This document shows positions 1 through 8,360 of a stretch of 10,000 bases of DNA, piece after piece. The notes below the pieces were generated by a model. That model saw only the letters and a list, made by a program, of their open reading frames with translations. It had not been told where the DNA came from and did not search any database. Where the stretch lies: contig MVGU01000871.1 of the NCBI GenBank assembly GCA_002005505.1, positions 1-10,000 of the forward strand, given 5' to 3'. How positions within the stretch are numbered: position 1 is the stretch's first letter; each line of letters begins with the position of its first letter. A program made the translations under genes and the position numbers. This DNA is from Botryococcus braunii. Its lineage: Eukaryota > Chlorophyta > Trebouxiophyceae.

Positions 1-142
1 AGAGAGAGAAGAGAGAAGAGAGAGAGAGAGAGAGAGAGGAAGAGAGAGGAGAGAGAGAAGAAGAGGGAGAAGAGAGAAGAGAGAGGAGGAAGGGGGGGAG
101 GAAGAGGGAGAGGGGAGAGAGGAAGGGGAGGAAAAAAGAGGA
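1..142. repeat. GA-rich polypurine tract
   Basis: The first 142 bases of the plus strand contain only A and G, mostly GA dinucleotides that change to GGA, GAA and G-run variants toward the right side. The first pyrimidine is at 143. The left edge is cut by the window, so the full tract is longer. It is a degenerate dinucleotide microsatellite able in principle to form a triplex. It lies where further exons of the decayed minus-strand gene would be expected. Confidence 0.95.
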
Positions 143-211
143 TTCGCAAAAAACAAGCACATGGGTTTAAGGAGTACAACTTTGTAAGGCATTCATGATT
201 TTCAGACTTAC

Positions 212-730
212 CACAATTAGAGCGGCTGCTAGGTGCAATCCAATAGCAAAGTTTCCGCCCTCGCAAACAACGTTGCCGTAGTAGTAATTGGGTAATTGGT
301 GTACGGACTTCCATTTGCTGGATAGCACTCCCAGTTGATCCCGCTAGAGGCTACTGCGGTGGATCAGCACGGGTTTGGCATAGCTCTGATAATGTGGATT
401 TATGCAAAGCTGAAACACAACATCAGTCAGTTGTTCTTTCATCGGATACATAAGAAGCAAAGGTGCACGACTAGGTGTGCCGGTTGGAATCAATTCATTG
501 CCAGGAAAAATATCCCCTGCAAGCTTCCGTACTTTCTGCATAGAAAGGATCAATGCAGATGTTACCCTGATATTCCAAGTTCGCAGTAAGTACACGGCAA
601 CGAAACACCCGGAAGCGAAACATCCGTCAATGAAGCTAACAAAAAACATAATGAAAATAAGAATACTCACTTTTTTGTACTTATCCTTTTCTGCTGATTC
701 CTGGTACTTGGGACCCACGCCGGACAGTAG
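212..730 (-). pseudogene. Decayed minus-strand relative of the 1886-4325 gene, two exon-like segments
   Basis: Two exon-like segments are seen on the minus strand. Segment 730-671 reads LLSGVGPKYQESAEKDKYKK and ends at a strong GTGAGT donor (670-665), phase 0. An intron of 135 bases ends at ...CTATGCAG (acceptor at 538-536). Segment 535-212 opens in phase 0 (KVRKLAGDIFPGN...) and ends at a GTAAGT donor (211-206), phase 0. Within it, the frame hits TAG at 346-344. Just downstream another frame reads INWECYPANGSPYTNY; after a tandem 8-bp duplication (284-299) the first frame resumes with YYYGNVVCEGG and AIGLHL. The order of motifs (LA..PGN, G-T-P, Y-x-AK-VL, W, YY, IGL) follows that of residues 109-200 of the plus-strand gene. 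Homology is by eye. A real gene with an unseen extra intron, or an assembly error, is possible. The upstream first exon and downstream last exon were not found. Confidence 0.45.
284..299. repeat. 8-bp perfect tandem duplication
   Basis: GTAATTGG occurs twice head to tail (284-291 and 292-299). It lies inside the minus-strand exon-like segment 535-212. Eight bases is not a multiple of three, and the coding-like reading changes frame exactly across it, so one copy was probably added after the gene lost constraint, by slippage or repair. Confidence 0.8.
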
Positions 731-1004
731 CTACACGGCAGGTGGGCCTCATATACAATGGCAGAGTCTTCTTAGTACCCAGATCAAAATGTATCCCCAT
801 TTAAATAGACGGAAAATTGTCGTTGTTGGCGGCAATTCCCGAGAAACTATCCTATTCGATCTCGACATCTGTTAACTCTGGTACCCACAATTATGGTCGA
901 ATAGAGACCTACTTGATCGCCAAGCACATCTTGTGGAAGGCTTACACCCTTCTCCTCATTCATGTCTCTCAGCTAAGGCATGGTATTGTAGGTATTATAG
1001 ATGA

Positions 1005-1387
1005 TATATACGCCCTCAACATGTGCCTCTGCATAGAGGTGCCCCAGACTCATCTCCCCGTGGAGACTGTAAGACCCTTTTACGATTCCGCTTAGGATGT
1101 CATGACCTCCCAATTGACACTGGTAGAGGGCAAGGATCCGCCGTGATGAGCGGATCTGTACTAGGTGTTCATTAGGGATGGTGGGAGATGAGTTTCATTT
1201 CCTGATTATTTGCCCATAGTTAGAACATATTCGATCTCAGTTTAGCCACGTTTTCCACCCGCGAGTGCGATCAGTTACTCGCTTCATGTGGCAGCAAGAC
1301 GGTGAAGGGGTTGCAAGGTTTGTGGTTAACGCTTTAAAGGCCTACATGAATGCTTCAGGGACGTCCAACTCTAAGTGGTGGATCTAG
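1005..1387 (+). mobile_element. Non-LTR retrotransposon 3' fragment, C-terminal end of the RT polyprotein, degenerate
   Basis: Two overlapping plus frames together give the typical C-terminal tail of a LINE-type reverse transcriptase protein. Frame one, about 1005-1127, contains KTLLRFRLGCHDLPIDTGR (1071-1127). Frame two, from about 1127 to a stop at 1385-1387, contains RIRRDERICTRC, then GDEFHFLIICP, and later FMWQQDGEGVARFVVNALKA. The cysteine/histidine pattern is C-x2-C-x9-H-x4-C, close to the CCHC motif found after the thumb in many non-LTR elements. Damage is plain: a frameshift near 1125-1135 and an in-frame TAG at 1217-1219. The reverse transcriptase core and endonuclease are not visible upstream, so this is a 5'-truncated dead copy, as LINE insertions often are. 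No poly-A tail is evident. A short reading upstream (817-1095) may include further eroded element sequence. Confidence 0.72.
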
Positions 1388-1885
1388 ATTTTAGACAGTT
1401 ATATCGTCATCCCTTCAGCCATAATGGCTGGTCCTGGATGTAATATTTCCTTCCTTCCTTCCTTCAGTAAGAGATGCAATTCCTTTCTTTTCAGATATAA
1501 ATTTTGTATCAAATGCACAGGTTGTGGAGTATGCTTCTCAGATCCCTGCATGTTTCGCATTGCAGACTGCAATTTGCAGTACTCCTCTGGGGGATCCGAG
1601 CTGATGTGGTAATGAAATCCTGTGAGTGAAATCCCCGAATCCTTGCGGAATTTCCTGGAAGGCGTGCGATCGAACTTCCCAGCAGATTTGAAAACCCTCC
1701 CAGCTGTTCTCCATACCCAACATCATGGGTGCTTATCTTCCGCTTTGGCGCCTCCTGAATCATACTGCAAGGCAACTTTCAGGATTTGAGAGTGCAATCC
1801 TCTGCAGATTGCGGCCGGTCAGACCCTTGGGTCAGCCGGGCTTGACACCGGACCCTCAACAACGGAAGCAACTGCACTTTCTCAA
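1388..1885. other. Spacer upstream of the secreted-protein gene
   Basis: No convincing exon was found. It contains a (TTCC)n pyrimidine tract (1447-1466) and a second pyrimidine-rich run ending in TTTTCAG (1479-1494), which resembles a 3' splice site and could precede a non-coding 5' exon. TATAAA is present at 1496-1501, about 390 bases before the ATG at 1886; this is far for a TATA box unless the 5' UTR is long or spliced. The promoter is presumably here, but nothing pins it down. Confidence 0.4.
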
Positions 1886-3629
1886 ATGAAACATGCCTTT
1901 GTGGTTCGAGGCTGGTTCATATCGTTGCTGATGGTGTGTGCATCTGCCAGCGTTCAGGGGAAGACAGCCCTTGATGATCCGCAGGCAGTACAGACGCAGA
2001 CCTTGGCTCCTTCGCCACCCGCTGTAAATGTCCGAATTCCTGATTACTTTAACCTATTTGGATTCGGACTCTTCCTGGTCATGCAGTTATTTCCAGCCAA
2101 AGTGACGGACACGCTCCCAAACAACTTGATCACTTTAGATCCCCGATTGGTCTTTTACAAGTTGCAAGTTTGCAAAAGGGCAGGAGTGACAGATTGCATG
2201 CCTTACGGTTAGTTCATCTGCTACTCTTAATTGTTACGGTGAAGAAAATGTGCTGGTTCTTCTGCTATTGTTGAGTGCAACACTGCACAACGAGGCCAGA
2301 ACTTGCAACAATCCGTGTTTGCATGCCAGGAAACTCGAGCAATGGAGTGCCTGCCAACATTCAGGGCATCTGGTGGACTGATGGGTAAGGCTGCCCAGTC
2401 CTTTACAGATACGAGCTTCTGGATTTTTGTTTGGGCGGGGTGTGTGTGTGTGTGGGGGGGGGGGGGGGGATGTGGGGCAGCCTTGAACAATACCATTATC
2501 TAGAGCTTCGCAGAAAAAGCATTATTGGAAACCTATGTTTGACCTCCCAACAGTTTTGAGCAATCTATTCTCTGGCCGGTTCACCTTTCCTATGACTCTG
2601 AAGCCTCTGCACTCTGGCTAGTGAGCCTTCAAACGCAGAATTAGCCACAAGTCTTCCTTTAGAACACATTCCCTCAGAGAACACGCTTTTGAAGGTGATC
2701 CTGTATTCGGTAGGTTACATTGTTTGATTTAGGCTGCTGGCAGACTGATTCCCACCCGATCAAACAGCAAATCTTGTAGTTGCATGCTTTTGAAAAAGGT
2801 TCAGGGAGATCAGTCCAAAGTTGGATGCATAACTTCCTGAAAGGCTAATAAATTCAGGGAACATCATTATGCATATCTTCAGCTTATCTTTAACAAGCAG
2901 GTTGTTAAGTCGAGTGGGGGGGGGGGGGTGGCACATGCACAACGTCATGGGAATGCAGTCAGCGATATGAGGATGGATATGTGGACCCAAGCTTCTGTTC
3001 AATTTTCCATCTGTCCTGGAAAGTACAGCCCTCAAGATATGTAACTGTCCCCCCGCCCTCCCTCTTCAACTATGACTGTCCTCCTGGCACAGATACAAAT
3101 CCTTGGATATGATGTGTCCAGGGAATGTGCACTGATTTGCATTGTAATAAGTTTTGTGTATTGGCGATGCAGACTTGGGGATAAATCCCTTGCCATAAGC
3201 AGTGGTGGTGGCCCATATGATGCGAAAACGAGGGTTCTTGAAGTGTCTACCTACGCAAATCGGCAGTGGGCATGGGAAGCTTCTGACTCCATTTGGCAGG
3301 GCTATTATTGGCAAGAGTCTGGAGCAGCATCCTACCAAGTGGGCTTACAAACCCGTGTCAATTATCTTATTCATCTCAATGAGGTACGCTGCCTCAGGAT
3401 AGCCAGGATCGTGTCAAACTGCGCTGCAACAGTGGTCAGAGGAGCATAGTTACTTGGAAGTACAACCATGAACGCACAATGGTGCAAACGTCCACTGTGG
3501 ATCATCTGTGCACCTGTGTGCGTTCATTGTTGAGTGGTGTGTGTATCCGTGAGCGCGCACGTGTGTGTTGGGGGCGGGGGTGGTTTCGTGCACATGTGCG
3601 CCTGTGCATGCGCACGCACGCATGCCCCC

Positions 3630-3718
<89 letters not shown>

Positions 3719-3800
3719 GCTCTGTGTGTGTGTTGGGGAGGGCTGGAGGGGGCAGTACATTGACATTTCAAAATGCACTGTACACACACAGACAGAAACA

Positions 3801-3874
<74 letters not shown>

Positions 3875-4325
3875 GCACATGCACGTGCACACGCCAAGGA
3901 TCCAAGCTACTGATGCGGTGGGGCTAAGGTTATGGATTGAGATAGTTGCGTATTACATTGGATAGGGTGCAAAACCGCTCACCGCGGGCCCTGGGCCTGG
4001 GCTGGGATGCGGAGTTGTGCTTGAAAGGGAGTGGGCCCGCGTACAGGACACCACCTTCGGACAGATTGTGCTTACGCTCACTGCCTTTGGAACACGCATC
4101 GAGATCCCCACGTGGTTTGCTGACTTCACCATGCAGTACCTGGGAGAAGGCGTGTGGGACCGGAAGTCGTACGGCCTGTTTGTGGACGTCCTTATTGGTG
4201 ACTACAAGCTCAAGCGGATCATCAACGGCGATGGCAGCAAGGGTCCTTGGTTTACTAAGGGCTGGCTTACCTACCGAGACGGCATTCCGCTTGTAACAGG
4301 AGTTCAAATTTATCCAACCCAGTGA
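1886..4325 (+). CDS. Predicted secreted protein, four exons, family not recognised
   Basis: Proposed join: 1886-2207, 2300-2384, 3173-3383, 4047-4325, giving 897 coding bases and about 298 residues. Phases agree at every junction (1, 2, 0) and donors are good: GTTAGT, GTAAGG, GTACGC; acceptors are CCAG, TGCAG and TACAG. Residues 1 to about 26 (MKHAFVVRGWFISLLMVCAS...) form a classical signal peptide: basic start, hydrophobic core, small residues before the cut. A Pro/Thr-rich linker and then an aromatic hydrophobic stretch (NLFGFGLFLVMQLF) follow, too polar-flanked to be a sure membrane span. Cysteines lie at 96, 104 and 115 and an NSS sequon at 119-121, consistent with export. Exon 3 is tryptophan and tyrosine rich (QWAWEASDSIWQGYYW). 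Exon 4 is continuous and strongly coding-like (IEIPTWFADF, INGDGSKGPWF). The mixed hydrophobic/aromatic pattern suggests a beta-rich extracellular domain, but that is inference. No catalytic motif was recognised. An alternative intron 1 acceptor at 2275 (TTGAG) would add eight residues, one of them cysteine. ATG 1886 is chosen because the signal peptide begins there. Confidence 0.72.
2441..2469. repeat. (TG)n followed by a G16 run in intron 2
   Basis: A short alternating TG tract (2441-2453) runs straight into sixteen consecutive G (2454-2469). It lies about 55 bases inside intron 2 of the secreted-protein gene. G-rich RNA near a donor can form quadruplex structure; any effect on splicing is inference. 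Confidence 0.95.
2916..2928. repeat. G13 homopolymer in intron 2
   Basis: Thirteen consecutive G, the second long G run in the same 788-base intron. The rest of the intron (2470-3172) shows no coding signal apart from a C/T-rich stretch at 3048-3068 about 105 to 125 bases before the proposed acceptor. Confidence 0.95.
3636..3715. repeat. (CT)40 microsatellite in intron 3
   Basis: About 40 uninterrupted CT units, preceded by a short C run and ended by TTTCGC. It is the middle of intron 3 (3384-4046). It creates long artificial Ser-Leu or Arg-Glu reading frames in both directions, which are not genes. Confidence 0.98.
3808..3873. repeat. (CA)33 microsatellite in intron 3
   Basis: About 33 uninterrupted CA units, preceded by a broken CA stretch (3782-3807). 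It is separated from the CT tract by about 90 bases that include TGTGTGTGTG (3722-3733). Long alternating purine-pyrimidine DNA can adopt Z-form. The His-Thr and Cys-Val open frames across it are artefacts. Confidence 0.98.
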
Positions 4326-5429
4326 GCGGCCTGCAGCTTGCTTCTTTGGCAGGTCTGGCCTGGGAATAACATGGAAATATCGACTGAGTGTCATGTCATT
4401 TGGTGATCAGTCGAAAAGTTGGCACCCCACTTCAACAAAAGCATGTATGCAAGTATATGAAGGGAATTTGATGCCTGCATAGGCATTTCGGACTGCAATT
4501 ATACCCAACCTATTCAGGAAGGACTTGAAAGCTAGATTATTTTGCCAAAACCGCATTTTTCCGAATACATTTATCCGGAAAAATGCTGTACAGGGCCTGG
4601 GATGCCATCCTGTGGCCACCGTAGTTTAGATGTACCCTCCCGCGAATGCAGAAGGTCAGCTTGGGTACACCATGCCATGGCCATGTCGAGCTTATATACA
4701 GATACTGGGAGGTGTCCACTGCCAACACGGTTCCAGAGGTGTGCCCACACACAGAACCGAAAGGTTTGCTTGCTAATATAAATGCCCTATTGTCATCCTG
4801 CAGAGATATGTAATCAGTACTTCCGTGGCACACCTGCAACGTAGCCTGCAACCTGGATGACCTTCCCAAATGCCGAAGTGTAAGCCTTCTTGATGAGGCT
4901 GAGTATATACACTCCCCAATGGATCACAAGGTGATGAGGGCTGGGGCCCATTTTTGGTTATGTAATCAATCCCATGTGACCCCTGAGCCCTTCAGTGGTA
5001 CCAGATCAACAGTTTTGGGATCATTGTGCACATGGGATTACAATTGCACTTCCAAAACACGGAATCCTGCATCTGGGGGAAATATGACTTTGTATAGGGT
5101 TGTCCTTATGTTTGTATAGGTCGACCTTGTAAGTATCGCTGTGTTCCCAGATATTCGGGCTATATTTTGAGAAATATACATGCTAACTTTGGCAAAGATA
5201 TTTACGGCATTGTAGATACCTCCATTTGTAGGTAAAGCTGCCCTGCAAATGCACATTGCTGTTTGAGTATATTGCTGCAAAGGCTTTAAGCATAAACAAG
5301 TAGAAGCCGATGCTTCGGGTTCGCCATTGATTTGTGGCCACTGCCTGCATGATTCACAGTTTGAGGAAGCCGGAAGTTGCAGAAGTCAACGGCCGTGGTT
5401 GAGTTGTAGCAGAGAAGCACATTTGTCAG
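4326..5429. other. Intergenic stretch, nothing recognised
   Basis: After the stop of the secreted-protein gene there is the presumed 3' UTR and about 1.1 kb of DNA without a convincing exon. Open frames here are short, lack coding-like composition and have no recognisable domain. No clear AATAAA signal lies close downstream of 4325. Confidence 0.5.
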
Positions 5430-5510
5430 TATATACTTGTATACATACTAGTACATATATGTACTAGTATTAGTACATGTATATACCAGTACTAGTGCAG
5501 GTATACCAGT
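5430..5510. repeat. TA-rich cluster with a 26-bp perfect palindrome
   Basis: Bases 5445-5470 form a perfect palindrome with 13-base arms (ATACTAGTACATA and its complement). Related ACTAGTA/AGTACAT and TATACCAGT motifs repeat on both sides up to 5510. The composition suggests a cruciform-prone AT-rich island; function is unknown. Confidence 0.85.
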
Positions 5511-6247
5511 GGATATGTTTTGGGTGTGCCCCTGCAAGTTAGTCACGAATAGCTCATTCTATTATAACCCGCAGTGCAATGCTCCAAGCATTCACCGTTG
5601 ACAACGATATTGTACTTTGGTACAGACCAGATTTCAGACGTGGGTCCTTATTGAGTAGATACGCTTGCTGTATACAATGCCGCTGCGCAGGAAAGTCCAT
5701 CCTGCAGATCAAGCGCTTAAGTTCTGCCATGACACATGCATTTTACAATATTACAACATGTTGTGAACATATGCTCTTTCTTACTCTGGGCATCATTGCA
5801 AAGCTTGCTCCATATAGACCCTGCCAGGTTTATATAGAGGATCTCGGGGATCTCGGATCCATCTACATGTGGAAAGGAGGCTGCGCAATACGATACAAAT
5901 GTATACAGATAAACATAGCGCCATGCTCCTTGTAAATGTACATTGAGCTAGCACAAGATACAGAATGATATTCTGCATACACGTAATCAAATATATGTGA
6001 TATCGATATTTCCTGAAGTCAACAACTTAGCAAGTACGGAGCTGTGTCAGCTGCAGGAAAGGAACATAAGATGTAGCTAGCTGCAGCTCTGTGACGTTAG
6101 CTTGATGGCATGCTAGCAACGACCAGGGCACTCACAGTGCAAGCCTCAGCCCTTCAAACTACAATGCTGTACGATACTCATATACTATCCTCAGATGTTC
6201 GTGCAATGGTAGATTACGTAGACACGTCTCTCTCACTTGTAAGAGGG
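5511..6247. other. Intergenic stretch, nothing recognised
   Basis: One plus frame stays open from 5579 to 5935, but its predicted peptide is rich in scattered Cys and Tyr, shows no domain, and splice sites do not extend it. I treat it as non-coding. Confidence 0.5.
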
Positions 6248-6283
6248 TACTACCTAGTGCACTATATAGTGCACTAGGTAGTA
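6248..6283. repeat. 36-bp perfect palindrome
   Basis: Arms of 18 bases are fully complementary around the centre between 6265 and 6266, with no loop: TACTACCTAGTGCACTAT followed by its reverse complement. A perfect zero-loop palindrome of this length is very unlikely by chance in 10 kb. It could be a transposon-end or MITE relic, a dimeric protein-binding site, or a product of palindromic repair. No flanking target-site duplication is obvious. Confidence 0.95.
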
Positions 6284-7060
6284 TACCATATATATTACTA
6301 ACACCGGTGGCAGCTTGCCACTGGCAAGGCTCCTGTACATGCACATTAGTCCTAGAGGCCCCCAATGTGAAGGCCACAAGTAGGACCACAAGAGAGAAGT
6401 TGCTCCAGATGCTCGTCGAGAAGACAAGCTTGTAGCGACCTCAATATTGGGATCCAGCATTAATGCTGGAACCCAGTAGTGGTCTTTTAGGTTTGTTGCC
6501 TATGCGTTTGTGACAGCTTGATGTAACAGTTGCCAATGTTGCTCCGTGTGTTGCCATTGTAACTTCAGTGTCAACTCTTGGGCATCCTTGACGCGTTTCA
6601 ACGTTGTTAACCCCGAGATTTTAGGTACACAGCGGCCGGCTGGGTGATTTGATGTCACCCGCCATTAACTTGATCAAAGCTTGAGGCTTGGTGAGGCTAT
6701 TTATCTTCAGTTACCTCAGCCATCCCAATAATGCTACTATCTTTGTTCTACTGGTAATGTTGTAAACACATGCATTTGCATGTGTCTAGAACAGTGGAGA
6801 AAGATAGTTACCTGTTACAACTGTTTAACTCAAAGGTAGATAGTATGGAATAAGCATATGAGCTTCTCTTGCCAACATCCGTGGGCCTTGAGCATCAAGG
6901 AAGGAAGGAAAAACATCATTTCCCAGACAACCATTATGTCGCCTAATGGGTTGGCCACGTGGTGCACAGGAGATGCCAACTGAACTATCTAAAGCCATTG
7001 TGCAACAATTGACAAAATGTAAAAGCCAAATACTGTTTCTGTGAATTGGAAATGTATTAG
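6284..7060. other. Intergenic stretch with small inverted repeats
   Basis: No convincing exon was found. Small inverted repeats are present: a 16-bp palindrome CCAGCATTAATGCTGG (6454-6469) and 9-bp arms ACACATGCA with a two-base loop (6766-6785). A (GGAA)n run is present near 6897-6911. A short reading after TTTCCCAG near 6927 (MSPNGLATWC) is weakly coding-like and could be an upstream exon of the next gene. Confidence 0.5.
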
Positions 7061-7414
7061 GTGTTCGATTTCATCGTCCTGCAATATGTCATATATGCCA
7101 AGGGGATTGCGGCCAGATACTTAACCGACCTTGGTTGCTGCAAAGAGTCACGTAAGAAGTGTGCGTCGATTGTCTTGGAGTCATTGACCAAAGTTTAGCT
7201 TCAAATCTTGCATATTTTGGCAGATTTTGACGAAGCTTTCAAACAAGCCCGGGATGGCTGCCTTGTGCTCTCTTGGGGTGGGGGATGGTCATGTCCTCGC
7301 AGAATTAACTAGTGGCATTGTATTGCAGGTTACCTCCCCGACTTAGGAGACTTCGATAAGCGAGGTCTAGTCCCGGTGCCAAACGAGTTCATGCACTTGG
7401 GGCCACCGAGTCAG
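7061..7414 (+). CDS. Internal part of an unrecognised gene, three short exon-like segments
   Basis: Three plus-strand segments splice in consistent phase. Segment one, from about 7061 (after a TAG acceptor) to 7151, ends YLTDLGCCKES and a strong GTAAGA donor, phase 1. Segment two, 7224-7277, follows TTTTGGCAG and reads FDEAFKQARDGCLVLSWG; its donor GTGGGG is weak. Segment three, 7329-7414, follows TATTGCAG and reads YLPDLGDFDKRGLVPVPNEF, then MHLGPPSQ, ending at a GTGGGT donor in phase 0. The split codons give His and Gly. Introns would be 72 and 51 bases, short but comparable with the 92-base intron 1 of the neighbouring gene. The peptide is much more protein-like than random frames nearby. 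I see no start, stop or diagnostic motif; the SWG context vaguely recalls some methyltransferases but I do not assign it. It may be a gene relic. Confidence 0.42.
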
Positions 7415-8126
7415 GTGGGTTTTGTCGAGTGCTGACCCAACCAATGCACATTTACCCGTATGCAGTACAGGTTATGGACATAAGCGTAATTGCCAACTTC
7501 AACATTTATATTTTGGTGCAAGTAGTGTTTTATAGGTTGGGACTAAAGAGTTTGATGCTCAAAACTGCTCCTTGCACCAAACATACAACTGCCAAAATTG
7601 ATATGAAAATTCCTGTACATCTCGTCCGCGCTCGCCCTCGTCCTCATCCATACCTGATAAGGCAATGATCATTCGCACTGCGCAGAATCACAATTTGCTT
7701 ATGCAAGGTTTGTACAAGGTAATTACCTCAAGCGCAGCTGCCTAGACCGCATAAGCTTGCAATTATCGACATCAAAGTTCAATTTTAATGAGCCCTCTTT
7801 CCTTTTGCTATACACAAATCAGCGACATGCGATTACAAGTAATGCTCATTAAACCTGAGCAATTTCAAATATCATACCGCATCTATATAGCTATCGGATC
7901 CGATCCCTGCAATCGGACCGAAACGAGACCGATCGAATTGGTCCCTGCAATATACTATGTATTTTGGGTGGAACAGGGAATAGTCCCTGTGGGACCCCAT
8001 CACCAGTACTGTACACATGTCCGTCCGCCCAAGGCACAACCTGTACATGTGATGTGATGTGTACAAGGCCCAATCAAAAGATCTATAGGCAGGCTGAGCC
8101 TGTGCAAGTGTACACCCTGCGTTTAT
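7415..8126. other. Presumed non-coding stretch
   Basis: A frame open from 7429 to 7668 follows the 7414 donor and could hold a terminal exon (for example after GTACAG near 7470), but no choice is compelling. Bases 7900-7955 contain two related blocks with CCCTGCAAT (7905-7913 and 7943-7951), and TGTACACAT/ATGTGTACA arms occur at 8010-8018 and 8057-8065. Confidence 0.4.
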
Positions 8127-8215
8127 TAAACTCCACGTGCAACCACGTGTTCACCCCGCTCAAAACTCCATGTGCAATCACACGTGCTCCCCCAACTGTG
8201 TCAAAACTCCAACTG
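8127..8215. repeat. Degenerate tandem repeat, about 35-40 bp unit, with CACGTG cores
   Basis: Two and a half diverged copies start with AAACTCC (near 8128, 8163 and 8203). The first two carry palindromic CACGTG hexamers at 8134-8139, 8144-8149 and 8181-8186, plus a CATGTG variant at 8169-8174. CACGTG is the core bound by bHLH and bZIP factors in many eukaryotes (G-box/E-box). Whether these are regulatory or just a repeat property is not shown. Confidence 0.65.
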
Positions 8216-8245
8216 CAGCCAAACTTCCTCAATGCTAGGAGCTAA

Positions 8246-8360
8246 AGCGCACCATCTGCACCAATAAGTTGCATCTGCAAGCACTCATATCTGCAAACCA
8301 CTATGACTGCAAGCACTCAATTATAATTAAGGGTGGCGATTTATATCTGCAAATCACTAG
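8246..8360. repeat. Imperfect CTGCAA-containing short tandem repeat
   Basis: The motif CTGCAAgCACTcA and variants recur at about 16-base spacing (near 8275, 8291 and 8307) with a further copy near 8347 (CTGCAAATCACT). It directly follows the CACGTG repeats, so the area 8127-8360 is one zone of short degenerate tandem repeats. There is no gene in it. Confidence 0.6.

Noticed and set aside
1496..1501. TATAAA as the promoter of the secreted-protein gene
   Set aside because: It is about 390 bases from the ATG and inside AT-rich DNA; without a mapped transcription start it is not supportable.
1509..1775. Minus-strand open frame before the gene start
   Set aside because: No domain or splice support, and its composition is not coding-like.
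2227..2503. Open frames with His-Thr-Pro or Gly runs around 2440-2480
   Set aside because: They cross the TG and G16 tract in intron 2 and have no independent coding signal beyond exon 2, which uses another frame.
3202..3402. Second plus-strand open frame across exon 3
   Set aside because: Only the other frame joins in phase to both exon 2 and exon 4, and its peptide is more protein-like.
3479..3965. Long open frames on both strands with Ser-Leu, Arg-Glu, His-Thr or Cys-Val repeats
   Set aside because: They are direct translations of the CT and CA microsatellites, which leave several frames open; the region is an intron.
6248..6283. tRNA, terminator or other RNA hairpin gene
   Set aside because: A zero-loop perfect palindrome with no cloverleaf, T-loop consensus or T-run does not fit these.
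8127..8360. CRISPR-like array
   Set aside because: Units are diverged, spacing is irregular, no distinct spacers, and the window is eukaryotic.
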